DNA of 64,000 nt, taken from Geobacillus subterraneus. Its GTDB lineage: Bacteria; Bacillota; Bacilli; Bacillales; Anoxybacillaceae. Position numbers and translations under genes: made by a program. The notes beneath the pieces are model-generated. The model worked only from the letters and a program-made list of their open reading frames with translations. It was not told the origin of the DNA and made no database searches. The stretch lies in the NCBI RefSeq assembly GCF_001618685.1, contig NZ_CP014342.1, positions 62,001 to 126,000 on the forward strand. Reading direction: 5' to 3'. This document shows positions 55,688-64,000 of the stretch, piece by piece. Positions within the stretch are counted from its first letter, which is position 1, and every line of letters starts with the position of its first letter.

Positions 55688-56752
55688 ATGGGTTACTTTT
55701 TGACCTTGTTGCTTTGCTTCTTTGCCTCCGTGACCATTACACCGCTGGTGAAAAAGCTGGCCTTTATCGTTGGCGCCACGGATCGGCCGAATCAGCGGAA
55801 AGTACATCAAAAAATTATGCCGCGTTTGGGCGGATTAGCCATATATATTGCCTTTGTGATCGGTGTGCTGGTTTTGGACCCAGATAACGCTGTAGAAATT
55901 CCCATTTTGTTAGGGAGTGTCATTATTATTATTACCGGTATGCTTGACGATTTAATCGAACTTTCCCCGAAACTCAAGCTGGCCGGTCAGCTGTTCGCCG
56001 CGTTTGTCGTTGTCGTATTTGGCGGGATTCAAGTGGAGTACATCAACTTGCCGTTTGGTTCCCAGTTGCACTTTGGCGTGCTTAGCATTCCGCTTACGAT
56101 CCTTTGGATCGTTGGCATTACAAACGCCATTAACTTAATCGATGGCTTGGATGGCTTAGCGGCTGGCGTCTCTGCCATCGCTTTAGTCACCGTCACGTGG
56201 ATGGCGTTTTTAAAAGGCGATTTGTTTGTCGCTGGCATGAGCATCATTTTAATTGGCAGCATCTTAGGGTTTTTAGTTTATAATTTCCATCCTGCCAAAA
56301 TTTTCATGGGCGATACAGGGGCGCTCTTTTTAGGGTACATGATCTCTGTGTTGTCGTTGTTAGGGTTTAAAAACGTCACAGCGATTTCCTTTATTATCCC
56401 GGTGATCATTTTAGGCGTACCGATTTCCGATACGTTTTTCGCGATCATCCGCCGCTTGCTGAAACGGCAGCCGCTATCTGCGCCAGACAAGTCACACTTG
56501 CACCATTGCCTGCTGCGGCTCGGATACAGCCACCGCCAAACGGTGCTCATTATTTACGGTGTGAGCGCCTTGTTTGGATTGATCGCCGTCATTTTATCCA
56601 AAGCCGCCGCTTGGGTATCACTTATTATTTTGACCATTGTCGTGTTGGCGCTTGAGGTAATGGCAGAAAAAATTGGCTTAGTCGGCCATGATTACCGCCC
56701 AATTTTACGAATTGTCCAAGGCATTCGTTATGTAAACGGAAAAATGAAATAA
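55688..56752 (+). CDS. tagO: Undecaprenyl-phosphate GlcNAc-1-phosphate transferase
   Basis: Starts teichoic acid and secondary wall polymer synthesis by moving GlcNAc-1-P to undecaprenyl phosphate. The 354-residue membrane protein has about eleven segments and the MraY/WecA motifs QRKVHQKIMPRLGG, GMLDDL, NAINLIDGLDGLA, FMGDTGALFLGY and KSHLHHCLLRLG. AAGGAGG precedes the ATG. Gene order with LCP, yvyE, degSU, degV and comFA matches Bacillus. It supplies the acceptor for TagA. Confidence 0.95.
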   Translation: MGYFLTLLLCFFASVTITPLVKKLAFIVGATDRPNQRKVHQKIMPRLGGLAIYIAFVIGVLVLDPDNAVEIPILLGSVIIIITGMLDDLIELSPKLKLAGQLFAAFVVVVFGGIQVEYINLPFGSQLHFGVLSIPLTILWIVGITNAINLIDGLDGLAAGVSAIALVTVTWMAFLKGDLFVAGMSIILIGSILGFLVYNFHPAKIFMGDTGALFLGYMISVLSLLGFKNVTAISFIIPVIILGVPISDTFFAIIRRLLKRQPLSAPDKSHLHHCLLRLGYSHRQTVLIIYGVSALFGLIAVILSKAAAWVSLIILTIVVLALEVMAEKIGLVGHDYRPILRIVQGIRYVNGKMK

Positions 56753-56753
56753 A

Positions 56754-56787
56754 CAGGCTGTCCCAAGAGGTGGGACAGCTATTTTTA
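56754..56787 (+). terminator. Terminator after tagO
   Basis: GGCTGTCCCA and TGGGACAGC pair around AGAGG, followed by TATTTTTAT. Confidence 0.9.
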
Positions 56788-56895
56788 TACACAAGGAGGG
56801 AGTCAACGGGGCCAATCGTTGATAAGGAAGGCGGAGCGGAGCGATGGTCTTCCTTGAATAGGGAATATGATATAGTGTACCTAAAATAGGGGAAT

Positions 56896-56950
56896 GTGAA
56901 CTACTCCCACTTAGCTTCGCTTGAAGTGGGAGACTTCTTTCGGAATTATG
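56896..56950 (-). mobile_element. Minimal 55-bp IS605-type footprint (both ends only)
   Basis: Read on the minus strand it begins CATAATTCCGAAAGAAG and ends AAGTGGGAGTAGTTCAC, matching the left-end flank of the relic at 2187 and the right end of the TnpB element at 40653. The middle is one hairpin with arms TCCCACTT and AAGTGGGA. It is preceded by TTTAA. It looks like a palindrome-associated mini-element that has lost all genes. Confidence 0.6.
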
Positions 56951-56952
56951 TT

Positions 56953-56985
56953 AAAAAAAGGTGTCCCGCTGCGTCCGAGACACCC
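56953..56985 (-). terminator. Terminator of the LCP gene
   Basis: On the minus strand GGTGTCTCG pairs with CGGGACACC, followed by seven T. The mini IS605 footprint begins right at the end of this T run. Confidence 0.85.
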
Positions 56986-56995
56986 ACTACACGTT

Positions 56996-58003
56996 TCAAT
57001 TCCTCTCTTCGTTTCGTTGTTGTTCGGCTGATGCATGCAACTGGGAGCGAAGGGCATCGGATACTTCTTGCACCGATTCTTCATCCAACCGATAGTAATA
57101 AACCCCATCATTATCATCCGTTCCTTGTAAGACAAGCGATTCGGTTTGAAGCGGGTTGCCGGTTGATACATAGTAAATCAAGGCTTTGATGTCATCGAAG
57201 GTGAAGTTTGTTTTCATATTGTTTCCGATCGCTTCAATGACATCATCATATTTTGAAATGGAACCAGTGTGGCTCGCCTTTCTCAAGATGGCCTGCAAAA
57301 TTTGCTGCTGTCGCTTGCCGCGTTCAATGTCGTTATCTTTTTTGCGCGTCCGCGCCAATGCTAAAGCTTCTTCCCCATTTAAGTGTTGGTATCCTTTTTT
57401 AAGGACAATGGCGTTTCGATGGTCTTCAGCATCTTTTTCCCGAATATCATATGGCACTTCCACTTCAATGCCGCCGAGTGCATCGACAACATCGATAAAG
57501 GCGTAAAAGTTCATCTTCACGTAATAATCAATCGGGACATCAAACAAATGTTCGACTGATTCAATGGTACATTTCGTCCCTCCGTAAGCATGGGCGTGAG
57601 TAATTTTATCGTACTGATCCTCGCAAGGAATGTATACATATGAATCGCGCGGGATGCTCACCATTTTGACTGATTGCGTATCAGCGTTAAACGCAGCCAA
57701 AATTAACGCATCAGACCGCGTATCACTCTGGAAGTTGCGCGTTTTGCTATCGTCAATGCCAATAAACAACACGGTGAAACTATCCTTTTTTGGGTCAAGG
57801 TGGTCGCCCATCGTTTCCTTTGTTCCAATTTCCTCATATGCCTCATTCATGGCTGTCTTCATTTTATGCATTAAAAAAGAAGCATAACCAAGACCACTGG
57901 CGACCAATACTAGAAAAAGCAACAGGCACCCGAACGCGAGACGTCGTCTTCGCTTTTTTTTCCTCATTTTCTTTCGATGAAGTTTTCGTTCGTTAGTCAT
58001 CAT
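56996..58003 (-). CDS. LytR-CpsA-Psr (LCP) wall polymer ligase
   Basis: Transfers lipid-linked teichoic acid or secondary polymer to peptidoglycan outside the cell. The 335-residue product has a very basic N-terminus, one membrane segment (about 22-45) and an LCP domain (75-300) with the Arg and Asp residues of the pyrophosphate site in DTRSDA and SIPRDSYVYIP, and ALARTRKKDND near 220. In B. subtilis the equivalent TagU gene also lies next to tagO. AAGGAG is about 9 nt before the first of two ATGs. Confidence 0.93.
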   Translation of the reverse strand: MMTNERKLHRKKMRKKKRRRRLAFGCLLLFLVLVASGLGYASFLMHKMKTAMNEAYEEIGTKETMGDHLDPKKDSFTVLFIGIDDSKTRNFQSDTRSDALILAAFNADTQSVKMVSIPRDSYVYIPCEDQYDKITHAHAYGGTKCTIESVEHLFDVPIDYYVKMNFYAFIDVVDALGGIEVEVPYDIREKDAEDHRNAIVLKKGYQHLNGEEALALARTRKKDNDIERGKRQQQILQAILRKASHTGSISKYDDVIEAIGNNMKTNFTFDDIKALIYYVSTGNPLQTESLVLQGTDDNDGVYYYRLDEESVQEVSDALRSQLHASAEQQRNEERN

Positions 58004-58035
58004 GGAAGAGAGCTCCTTTTCAATCGTTTTCGTTC

Positions 58036-58680
58036 TTACGAACCCGAGGGAAGGGTAAATTCAACGTATTCCGTTTCCCCGGCTTGAATGTCCGCCCTTC
58101 CGTTCGTCAGTTCGGTCATCCATTCACTGAACGGGAGCTGGCTGTCCTCGGGAACGAGGACAGCAAAGGTGACGCGGTCGGCATAATGGATAGTTTTTAT
58201 AGTATATACGGAAGAGCGCAATTCATTTTCCACTTTCCCAAGCCATGTATAGTCAATCGTCACGTTCATGATGCGCATGAGACGGCGTTCGACGATGCCC
58301 GCGGCGTTCAAGCCTTCGGAGACGGCGCGGCTGTAAGCGCGCACCAATCCGCCCGCACCGAGCTTAATGCCGCCGAAGTAGCGGGTGACGACCGCGACGG
58401 TGTCTTTCAACCCTTTTTTCTTCAGCACCTCAAGCATCGGCACACCTGCAGTGCCGCTCGGTTCGCCGTCGTCATTTGCCTTTTGGATTTGATCATGCTC
58501 GCCGATCAAATAGGCGGAGCAGTTGTGCGTCGCATCCCAATGTTTCTTTTTGATTTGTTGAATAAACGCGACCGCTTCCTCTTCCGTTTCAGCGCGGTTG
58601 ATGTAGCAAATAAACCGTGATTTTTCGATCACGATTTCCCGCTCACCGTATCCTTTGACGGTGTAATATTTTTGTAACAA
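58036..58680 (-). CDS. yvyE: YvyE/IMPACT-family protein (UPF0029)
   Basis: A 214-residue cytoplasmic protein with the IMPACT signature ATHNCSAYLIG ... NDDGEPSGTAG and TRYFGGIKLGAGGLVRAY. The molecular role is uncertain (translation-linked regulation in other members). The start is TTG 58680 with GAGGTG at 8 nt. It sits between the LCP gene and degS as in B. subtilis. Confidence 0.92.
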   Translation of the reverse strand: MLQKYYTVKGYGEREIVIEKSRFICYINRAETEEEAVAFIQQIKKKHWDATHNCSAYLIGEHDQIQKANDDGEPSGTAGVPMLEVLKKKGLKDTVAVVTRYFGGIKLGAGGLVRAYSRAVSEGLNAAGIVERRLMRIMNVTIDYTWLGKVENELRSSVYTIKTIHYADRVTFAVLVPEDSQLPFSEWMTELTNGRADIQAGETEYVEFTLPSGS

Positions 58681-58897
58681 AGCAAAACACCTCGATCATT
58701 AAAAACGTGGAAACGGTTTACATTTGTTTATTTTTTGCATAAACAGCTAGCACTTTACCCTGACTATGGTAAACTGAAGGTAAAAGATTTATAGATAGGG
58801 CATGCTTTTACTATTATAAATCGACAACTTTTTTCCTTCAAATAAATTTTGTTGGCGCCCATGCATACTGCTTGGCAGCGCTGCTGGAGGTTGGCAA

Positions 58898-60076
58898 ATG
58901 GCAGGGGAAAAACGTTGGGATGTGAAGCAGTTGGATGAAATTGTCGAAAAAATGATCGACACGGTTCAACATAGCAAAGATGAAATTTTCCATATCGGTG
59001 AGCAGTCGCGCCAGGAGCAAGACCGTTTGTTGCGCGAGTTAGAAGAGGTGAAGCGGCTGACCGTGCAGACGATTGAAGAGGCGGATCGGCTCGAAGCGCA
59101 AGCACGTCAGGCGCGCCGCCGCCTGTCGGAAGTGAGCCAAAACTTTTCGTCCCACTCGGAACAAGATATTCGCGAGGCGTATGAAGCAGCGCATGAACTG
59201 CACATGAAGCTGACGATGGTGCGCGAGCGCGAAAAGCAGCTGCGCCTGCGCCGCGACGAGCTTGAGCGGCGGCTGGCGAGCCTGCTGCAAATCATCGAGC
59301 GCGCCGATCATTTGGTCGGGCAAATTACGGTTGTGCTCAACTATTTAAACAGCGATTTCCGCCAAGTCAGCGAGATCATTGAAGGGGCAAAACAAAAACA
59401 AGAATTCGGTCTCAAAATCATTGAAGCCCAAGAAGAAGAGCGGCGTCGGCTGTCGCGGGAAATTCATGACGGCCCAGCGCAACTGCTCGCCCATGTGCTC
59501 CTTCGGTCAGATCTTGTGGAAAAGGTGATGAAAGACCGGGGGACTGAGGCGGCGATTGCCGAAATTCGCGATTTTCGCAAAATGGTGCGCTCCGCGTTGT
59601 CCGAGGTGCGCCGCATTATTTACGACTTGCGGCCGATGGCGCTTGATGATTTAGGATTAGTTCCGACACTTAAAAAATACTTGCAAACGACCGAAGAATA
59701 TAATAAGGGAGTCCATATTTCCTTTGTACATATCGGGGAGGAAATTCGACTGCCGTCGCGGATGGAGGCGGCGGTGTTTCGGCTTGTCCAAGAGTCGGTG
59801 CAAAACGCCTTAAAACACGCCGAAGCGCGCCACATTGACGTCAAGATGGAAGTGACGTGCCGCCAGTTGCTTGTCAGTGTAAAAGACGACGGCAAAGGGT
59901 TCGACCCATCCATCAAAAAGGAAAATGCGTTCGGCTTGATCGGGATGCGGGAGCGGGTCGAGCTGCTCGGCGGCACGTTGGCGATCCGCTCGAAACCTGG
60001 CGGCGGCACAACCGTGTTCATCCGCGTCCCGCTTGACCGTTCAGCTCTAGAAACGAACAAGGAGGAGAGGAAATGA
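58898..60076 (+). CDS. degS: DegS cytoplasmic sensor histidine kinase
   Basis: Phosphorylates DegU. The 392-residue product has no membrane segment. It contains an N-terminal coiled-coil sensor (about 10-175), phosphoacceptor His190 in [10 protein letters not shown] and a HATPase domain (about 290-385) with [16 protein letters not shown] and [14 protein letters not shown] precedes the ATG. Coupled to degU by overlap of stop and start. DegSU controls secreted enzymes, competence and motility in Bacillus, so it could act on the surface hydrolases here. Confidence 0.96.
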   Translation: MAGEKRWDVKQLDEIVEKMIDTVQHSKDEIFHIGEQSRQEQDRLLRELEEVKRLTVQTIEEADRLEAQARQARRRLSEVSQNFSSHSEQDIREAYEAAHELHMKLTMVREREKQLRLRRDELERRLASLLQIIERADHLVGQITVVLNYLNSDFRQVSEIIEGAKQKQEFGLKIIEAQEEERRRLSREIHDGPAQLLAHVLLRSDLVEKVMKDRGTEAAIAEIRDFRKMVRSALSEVRRIIYDLRPMALDDLGLVPTLKKYLQTTEEYNKGVHISFVHIGEEIRLPSRMEAAVFRLVQESVQNALKHAEARHIDVKMEVTCRQLLVSVKDDGKGFDPSIKKENAFGLIGMRERVELLGGTLAIRSKPGGGTTVFIRVPLDRSALETNKEERK

Positions 60077-60753
60077 TGAAAACACGCATCGCCATTATTG
60101 ATGACCACCAGCTGTTCCGCGAAGGCATTAAGCGCATTTTAGAGTTTGAGGGCGATTTTGAAGTCGTGGCCGAAGGGAGCGATGGGTGCGAAGCGCTTTC
60201 GATCGTCGAAGAGCACCGGCCGGATCTGGTGCTGATGGATATTAACATGCCCGACACGAACGGGGTCGAGGCGACAAAACAGCTGATTGAGGCGTATCCC
60301 GATACGAAAGTCGTCGTCCTATCGATCCATGACGATGAAAACTATGTCATGCGCGCCTTGCAGACGGGGGCTACTGGATATTTGCTCAAAGAAATGGATG
60401 CCGACACACTCATTGAAGCGGTGAAAATCGTCGCTGAAGGCGGCTCGTACTTGCATCCGAAAGTGACGCACAATTTGATCCGCGAATACCGACGCCTGAC
60501 GTCGGAAAGAGGCGGCGGCGTAGCGGTCAAACAAGAAGTGCGCCGTCCGCTCCATTTATTGACGCGGCGCGAATGCGAAGTGCTCCAGCTGCTGGCTGAC
60601 GGCAAAAGCAACCGCGCCATCGGCGAAACGCTCTACATTAGCGAAAAAACGGTGAAAAACCATGTCAGCAGCATCCTGCAAAAGTTAAACGTTAACGACC
60701 GGACGCAAGCGGTTGTTGTGGCGATCAAAAACGGCTGGGTCGAAGTGCGCTAA
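60076..60753 (+). CDS. degU: DegU response regulator
   Basis: A 225-residue NarL/LuxR-type regulator. The receiver domain (1-120) has Asp55 in VLMDINMP; the helix-turn-helix (about 158-220) has [24 protein letters not shown] 60076 overlaps the degS stop; ATG 60073 is equally possible. GGAGGAGAGG lies just upstream. Confidence 0.96.
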   Translation: MKTRIAIIDDHQLFREGIKRILEFEGDFEVVAEGSDGCEALSIVEEHRPDLVLMDINMPDTNGVEATKQLIEAYPDTKVVVLSIHDDENYVMRALQTGATGYLLKEMDADTLIEAVKIVAEGGSYLHPKVTHNLIREYRRLTSERGGGVAVKQEVRRPLHLLTRRECEVLQLLADGKSNRAIGETLYISEKTVKNHVSSILQKLNVNDRTQAVVVAIKNGWVEVR

Positions 60754-60963
60754 TGGCAATGCCCCTTCGTTTCCGCCTATTGTCGGCGGATTGGATGGGC
60801 GTCTGGCGGCTGGTGTTGAGGGGATCGAGGCAGCGATGCTTCGTTGTTGGTGTGTCCGTGGTGAGGACAAGCTGTTTTGTAGTTGGCGGCAAGCGGCTTT
60901 GTTTAGGTCCTTGCGGTGCGCTATCCTCCATTTGGATTCGTAAGTGGTGGGCGGTTTGTCTTT

Positions 60964-60973
60964 TTGGTATAAT
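60964..60973 (+). promoter_or_regulatory. Extended -10 promoter for degV
   Basis: TTGGTATAAT, identical to the secA2 extended -10. No -35 box is evident. It lies about 35 nt before the start. Confidence 0.45.
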
Positions 60974-61008
60974 GGAAGAAAATTTGAAATCAGGAAGGAA
61001 TGGCGTTC

Positions 61009-61854
61009 GTGAAAACGGCAATTGTCACCGACAGCACGGCCTACTTGCCGAAAGAGGTGCGCGAGAGGTTGGGCATTCGCCTGATTCCGCTCAGCGTCAT
61101 TTTCGGGAATGAGACGTACCGCGAAGAGATTGATATGACGGCCGATGAATTTTTTGCCAAAATCAAGCAGCATCCGACGTTGCCGACGACGTCCCAACCG
61201 TCGGTCGGTGAGTTTGTTGACTTGTTCACCGCCATTCGCGAGGAAGGATACGAGGCGGTCGTCAGCATCCACCTCTCAAGCGGCATCAGCGGCACGTACC
61301 AAGGGGCGGTCACGGCAGGGACGATGGTGGACGGATTGCGTGTTTACGCATACGACTCGGAAATCAGCTGCATGGCACAAGGGTTTTACGCCATCGAAGC
61401 CGCCGAGATGGCGCAGGCGGGGAGGTCTCCTGAGGATATCATCGCTCGCTTGGATGAAATGAAACAAACGCTGCGCGCCTACTTTATGGTCGATGACTTG
61501 GCCCATCTGCAGCGGGGCGGACGGCTGACCGGGGCGCAGGCGTTCATCGGCGGCCTCCTGCAAATCAAGCCGCTTCTTCGCTTTGAAAACAAAGTGATCG
61601 TGCCGTTTGAAAAAATCCGCACGCGCAAAAAAGCGATCCACCGCATCGAAGAACTGTTCGCCGAAGACGCGGAAAAAGGCGTGCCGCTGAAAGCCGCCAT
61701 CATCCATGCCAATCAGCCGGATGAAGCGAGCCGCTGGCGCGACGAGCTGTCCGCTCGCTATCCGCACGTCGAGTTTTGGATCAGCTATTTCGGCCCCGTC
61801 ATCGCCACCCACGTCGGCGAAGGCGCGCTCGGACTCACTTGGTACCAACCGTAA
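61009..61854 (+). CDS. degV: DegV-family fatty-acid-binding protein
   Basis: A 281-residue protein of the family that binds fatty acids, often for fatty acid kinase FakAB. Motifs are KTAIVTDSTAYLP, TTSQPSVGEF, LSSGISGTYQGA and DLAHLQRGGRLTGAQAFIG. GTG 61009 fits the family start; ATG 61000 is in frame but lies only about 2 nt from AGGAAGGA. In Bacillus degV also follows degU. The name reflects location; a role in degradation control is not established. Confidence 0.9.
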   Translation: MKTAIVTDSTAYLPKEVRERLGIRLIPLSVIFGNETYREEIDMTADEFFAKIKQHPTLPTTSQPSVGEFVDLFTAIREEGYEAVVSIHLSSGISGTYQGAVTAGTMVDGLRVYAYDSEISCMAQGFYAIEAAEMAQAGRSPEDIIARLDEMKQTLRAYFMVDDLAHLQRGGRLTGAQAFIGGLLQIKPLLRFENKVIVPFEKIRTRKKAIHRIEELFAEDAEKGVPLKAAIIHANQPDEASRWRDELSARYPHVEFWISYFGPVIATHVGEGALGLTWYQP

Positions 61855-61906
61855 TGGCCGCAGGTTTAGCGGGCTTCGTCCGCATGCAGTCGTTCGTCAA
61901 AACAAC

Positions 61907-61954
61907 CGCAAGGCGGTGCGGTTCCCGAGGTAGTTCATCGTGCACCGCCTTGCG
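61907..61954. repeat. 13-bp inverted repeat downstream of degV
   Basis: CGCAAGGCGGTGC and GCACCGCCTTGCG are perfect complements around a 22-nt loop. No T run follows, so it is a weak terminator at best; it may be a leftover of a mobile element. Confidence 0.55.
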
Positions 61955-62013
61955 TGGCGGCGAATGGCTATGATTCCATTTGTTGTGTTTGGCTTTTTTG
62001 TTTTGTCATGCTT

Positions 62014-62152
62014 CTAGAAGGCTGTTGAAAAACAGCGCTCGCCCCCTAACTAACGTCAGATGACGTGAAACGAGAAGCTGATGCCACAGGGTTTCTCCAT
62101 TTGAGAAACAAGGCGGTAAAGCAACTTGCTCCTTTAATCACCAGCCTTCTAG
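62014..62152. mobile_element. Candidate 139-bp MITE-like element upstream of comFA
   Basis: CTAGAAGGCTG at the left is exactly complementary to CAGCCTTCTAG at the right. An internal hairpin GTTTCTC...GAGAAAC is present. No target duplication was identified, and no second copy was seen in the window, so the assignment is tentative. Confidence 0.4.
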
Positions 62153-62331
62153 GATTGTGTAGGAAAGATCCTCATCATGATCCGCAATTTTCTTCACTTG
62201 GATTGCCGCAATTTGTCGAGCTGTTTTCGTTCCTCGGAAACATTGTCAATATTTCCTCGGGAATTTTGTCGAAAAAGGCCAATTGCCGCAAGAATACGCC
62301 CCATATGTCGAACGAAAAGGAGGGATCGTGA

Positions 62332-63708
62332 TTGTCTGTTTCCTCACCGCTTATGGCATGGCTATACGGCCAGCGGCTTCCGCGAGAACAACTCCCGTTT
62401 TCCTATGACGATATTGAGGCTGCCTTGCACGCCAGCTGGCTTCACGAACAGCCTGGACTCATCAAAATATCCCGTGGCTGGCGCTGTGTGCGCTGCGGAA
62501 ATGACGATCAGGCATGGTTCGCTTCCTTTCCGTGCGCTCGCTGCGGGACGGATTGTTGCTATTGCCGCAAATGTTTAACGATGGGGCGCATCAGTTCCTG
62601 CACGCGCTTCGTGCATGTGACGAAGCCGCTTCCGTCAGAACGGTATGCGGCGCCGCTCGCTTGGAGCGGAACGCTGTCCGCCGCTCAGGAGGAGGCGGCG
62701 ACGGAGATCAAACAGGCGGTTCTGAATGGAAGGGAGCTGCTTGTTTGGGCCGTATGCGGGGCGGGAAAAACAGAGATGTTGTTTCCTGCCATCGCCGCCG
62801 CATTGGAGGAAGGGTGGCGCATCTGCCTCGCCACGCCAAGAGTGGACGTCGTCCGCGAGCTCGCCCCCCGCTTTCGCCAGGCGTTTCCTCGCGTTCCGCT
62901 CGCGGTTTGGTACGGAGGAAGCGAGGAGCGCGGGCGAATCGCCCCGCTCGTTCTTTCCACTACCCACCAACTGTTGCGCGCGTACCGCGCGTTTGATGTC
63001 ATGATCATCGATGAAGTCGATGCGTTTCCGTACTCGGTTGAACCGATGCTCGAATATGCCGTCAGTCAGGCACGAAAAGAACAATCGAGCCTCATTTATT
63101 TAACCGCCACTCCCTCCCGCGCTTGGCAACTCGACATTCAGCGCGGCAAGCGGCAAGCCGCTGTCATCCCCGCCCGCTACCACGGCCACCCCCTTCCCGT
63201 TCCGTCATTCGAATGGTGCGGGAACTGGCGCAAACGGCTCGAGCGCGGCCGTTTGCCCGAAAACGTCCTTGCTTGGGTTCTTCATCGTTTGGAACAAGGA
63301 AAACAAGCGTTTTTGTTCGTCCCGCACATTGATGAGCTAGAGGCGGTCACCCGCCTGTTGCAGCGGATGGACGCCCGCATCGTCGGCGTTCACGCCGAAG
63401 CTCCCTCTCGCGCTGAATATGTGCAGGCGTTTCGCGATGGGGACGTGCCGCTGTTAGTGACAACGACGATCCTTGAACGGGGGGTGACGGTGCCGAACAT
63501 CGATGTCGCCGTCCTTGGCGCGGACGACCGCATTTTCACGGAAAGCGCCCTCGTCCAAATCGCGGGCCGTGTCGGAAGAAGCGCTGCGTTTCCTGACGGG
63601 GATGTCCGCTTTTTCCACCACGGAAAAACAACAGAGATGGTACGGGCGCGCCGCCACATTGTCCGCATGAATGAGACAGCGAAGAAAAGGGGGCTGCTGC
63701 ATCGATGA
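62332..63708 (+). CDS. comFA: ComFA competence DNA translocase/helicase
   Basis: Helps pull transforming DNA into the cell. The 458-residue product has a cysteine-rich zinc region (Cys52, 55, 68, 71, 78, 81 and others), Walker A GAGKT (143-147), a DEVD box (227-230) and a helicase C-domain ending in QIAGRVGRSA. TTG 62332 has AAGGAGGG at 8 nt. It overlaps comFC by 4 nt; the comFB gene that lies between them in B. subtilis is absent. Confidence 0.95.
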   Translation: MSVSSPLMAWLYGQRLPREQLPFSYDDIEAALHASWLHEQPGLIKISRGWRCVRCGNDDQAWFASFPCARCGTDCCYCRKCLTMGRISSCTRFVHVTKPLPSERYAAPLAWSGTLSAAQEEAATEIKQAVLNGRELLVWAVCGAGKTEMLFPAIAAALEEGWRICLATPRVDVVRELAPRFRQAFPRVPLAVWYGGSEERGRIAPLVLSTTHQLLRAYRAFDVMIIDEVDAFPYSVEPMLEYAVSQARKEQSSLIYLTATPSRAWQLDIQRGKRQAAVIPARYHGHPLPVPSFEWCGNWRKRLERGRLPENVLAWVLHRLEQGKQAFLFVPHIDELEAVTRLLQRMDARIVGVHAEAPSRAEYVQAFRDGDVPLLVTTTILERGVTVPNIDVAVLGADDRIFTESALVQIAGRVGRSAAFPDGDVRFFHHGKTTEMVRARRHIVRMNETAKKRGLLHR

Positions 63709-64000
63709 ACTGTCTTCTTTGCCATTCGCCGTACAACCCGATCGCCAGCTGGCGCCAGCTTCTTTTCCTCGAGGACGTGGACGTCCTTTGCCCGCGTTGC
63801 CGCAGTTCGTTTCTGTTCATTGACGGCCGCCTTTGCGAGACGTGTGGCCGCCCGCTCGACGAGGCGGCATCCTCGCCATGCACCGATTGCCTCCGCTGGC
63901 AAGAAGATGAGCAGTGGGGCGGAGTGGCTGTCAAAAACCGTTCCGTATACGTATACAACGACTGGATGAAAGAGGTCGTCGCCTTATGGAAGTTTCGCGG
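63705..64000 (+). CDS. comFC: ComFC, 5' part (cut by window end)
   Basis: The ATG overlaps the comFA stop (ATGA). The visible 98 residues start MNCLLCHSPY and have two CxxC pairs (CPRC, CETCG) plus CTDC, typical of the zinc finger of ComF-family phosphoribosyltransferase-like proteins. The catalytic part lies beyond the window. Confidence 0.93.
   Translation, partial: MNCLLCHSPYNPIASWRQLLFLEDVDVLCPRCRSSFLFIDGRLCETCGRPLDEAASSPCTDCLRWQEDEQWGGVAVKNRSVYVYNDWMKEVVALWKFR

Noticed and set aside
56896-57189. GTG-started 97-codon frame on the plus strand
   Set aside because: Its first part is the IS605-type footprint and its second part is antisense to the LCP gene.

Overview
The window looks like a chromosomal segment of a thermophilic Bacillaceae species, most likely Geobacillus. 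The reasons are Bacillus-type gene order (tagO, an LCP gene, yvyE, degS, degU, degV, comFA, comFC), strong GGAGG-type ribosome binding sites with many GTG and TTG starts, an IS66 element of the ISBst12 type known from G. stearothermophilus, and remains of a G. stearothermophilus-type alpha-amylase gene. No rRNA, tRNA or CRISPR array was seen.

Layout. 0-9.4 kb: housekeeping and small genes, namely aldehyde dehydrogenase, an unknown gene, a DUF1284 protein, aspartokinase, an acidic LPDTA surface protein with its own class D sortase, a YwpF-like gene, ssbB, an XRE regulator and an unknown gene. 9.5-31.8 kb: a cell-surface region with an NlpC/P60 hydrolase, UDP-GlcNAc 2-epimerase, three SLH-anchored enzymes (amidase, subtilase, glucosaminidase), a 1216-residue subtilase, then csaB with a glycosyltransferase and a MurJ-like flippase on one strand, and UDP-ManNAc dehydrogenase, TagA, a glycosyltransferase and an O-antigen ligase-like polymerase on the other. 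31.8-36.2 kb: a scrapyard of mobile DNA (intact IS66 element, truncated radC, deleted IS4-type transposase, the tail of an IS21 istB) ending in a 47-codon stump of an alpha-amylase gene. 36.5-43.9 kb: a giant SLH-anchored amylopullulanase gene split by a 1692-bp TnpB-only IS200/IS605-type element, whose own tnpB is split by a small TA-flanked MITE. 44-51.5 kb: an adaptor/Yip1 pair, a polysaccharide deacetylase, a GT39-like transferase with a small DMT protein, and an SLH-HtrA protease with a long C-terminal domain. 51.8-64 kb: secA2-slaP, tagO, LCP, yvyE, degSU, degV, comFA and comFC (cut by the window end).

How it fits together. SecA2 and SlaP (export and assembly of S-layer-type proteins), CsaB (pyruvylation of the secondary cell wall polymer that SLH domains bind), polymer-building enzymes (MnaA, UDP-ManNAc dehydrogenase, TagA, glycosyltransferases, polymerase, flippase, TagO, LCP ligase) and five SLH proteins lie together, so this is a coherent S-layer-like wall anchoring locus. 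No obvious S-layer structural gene is in the window. Both starch-degrading genes are inactivated by mobile elements. At least four copies of a 100-118 bp MITE and three IS605-type footprints of different ages are scattered through the window.

Limits: all identifications were made by reading the sequence, without database searches. Promoters and operators are motif matches only.
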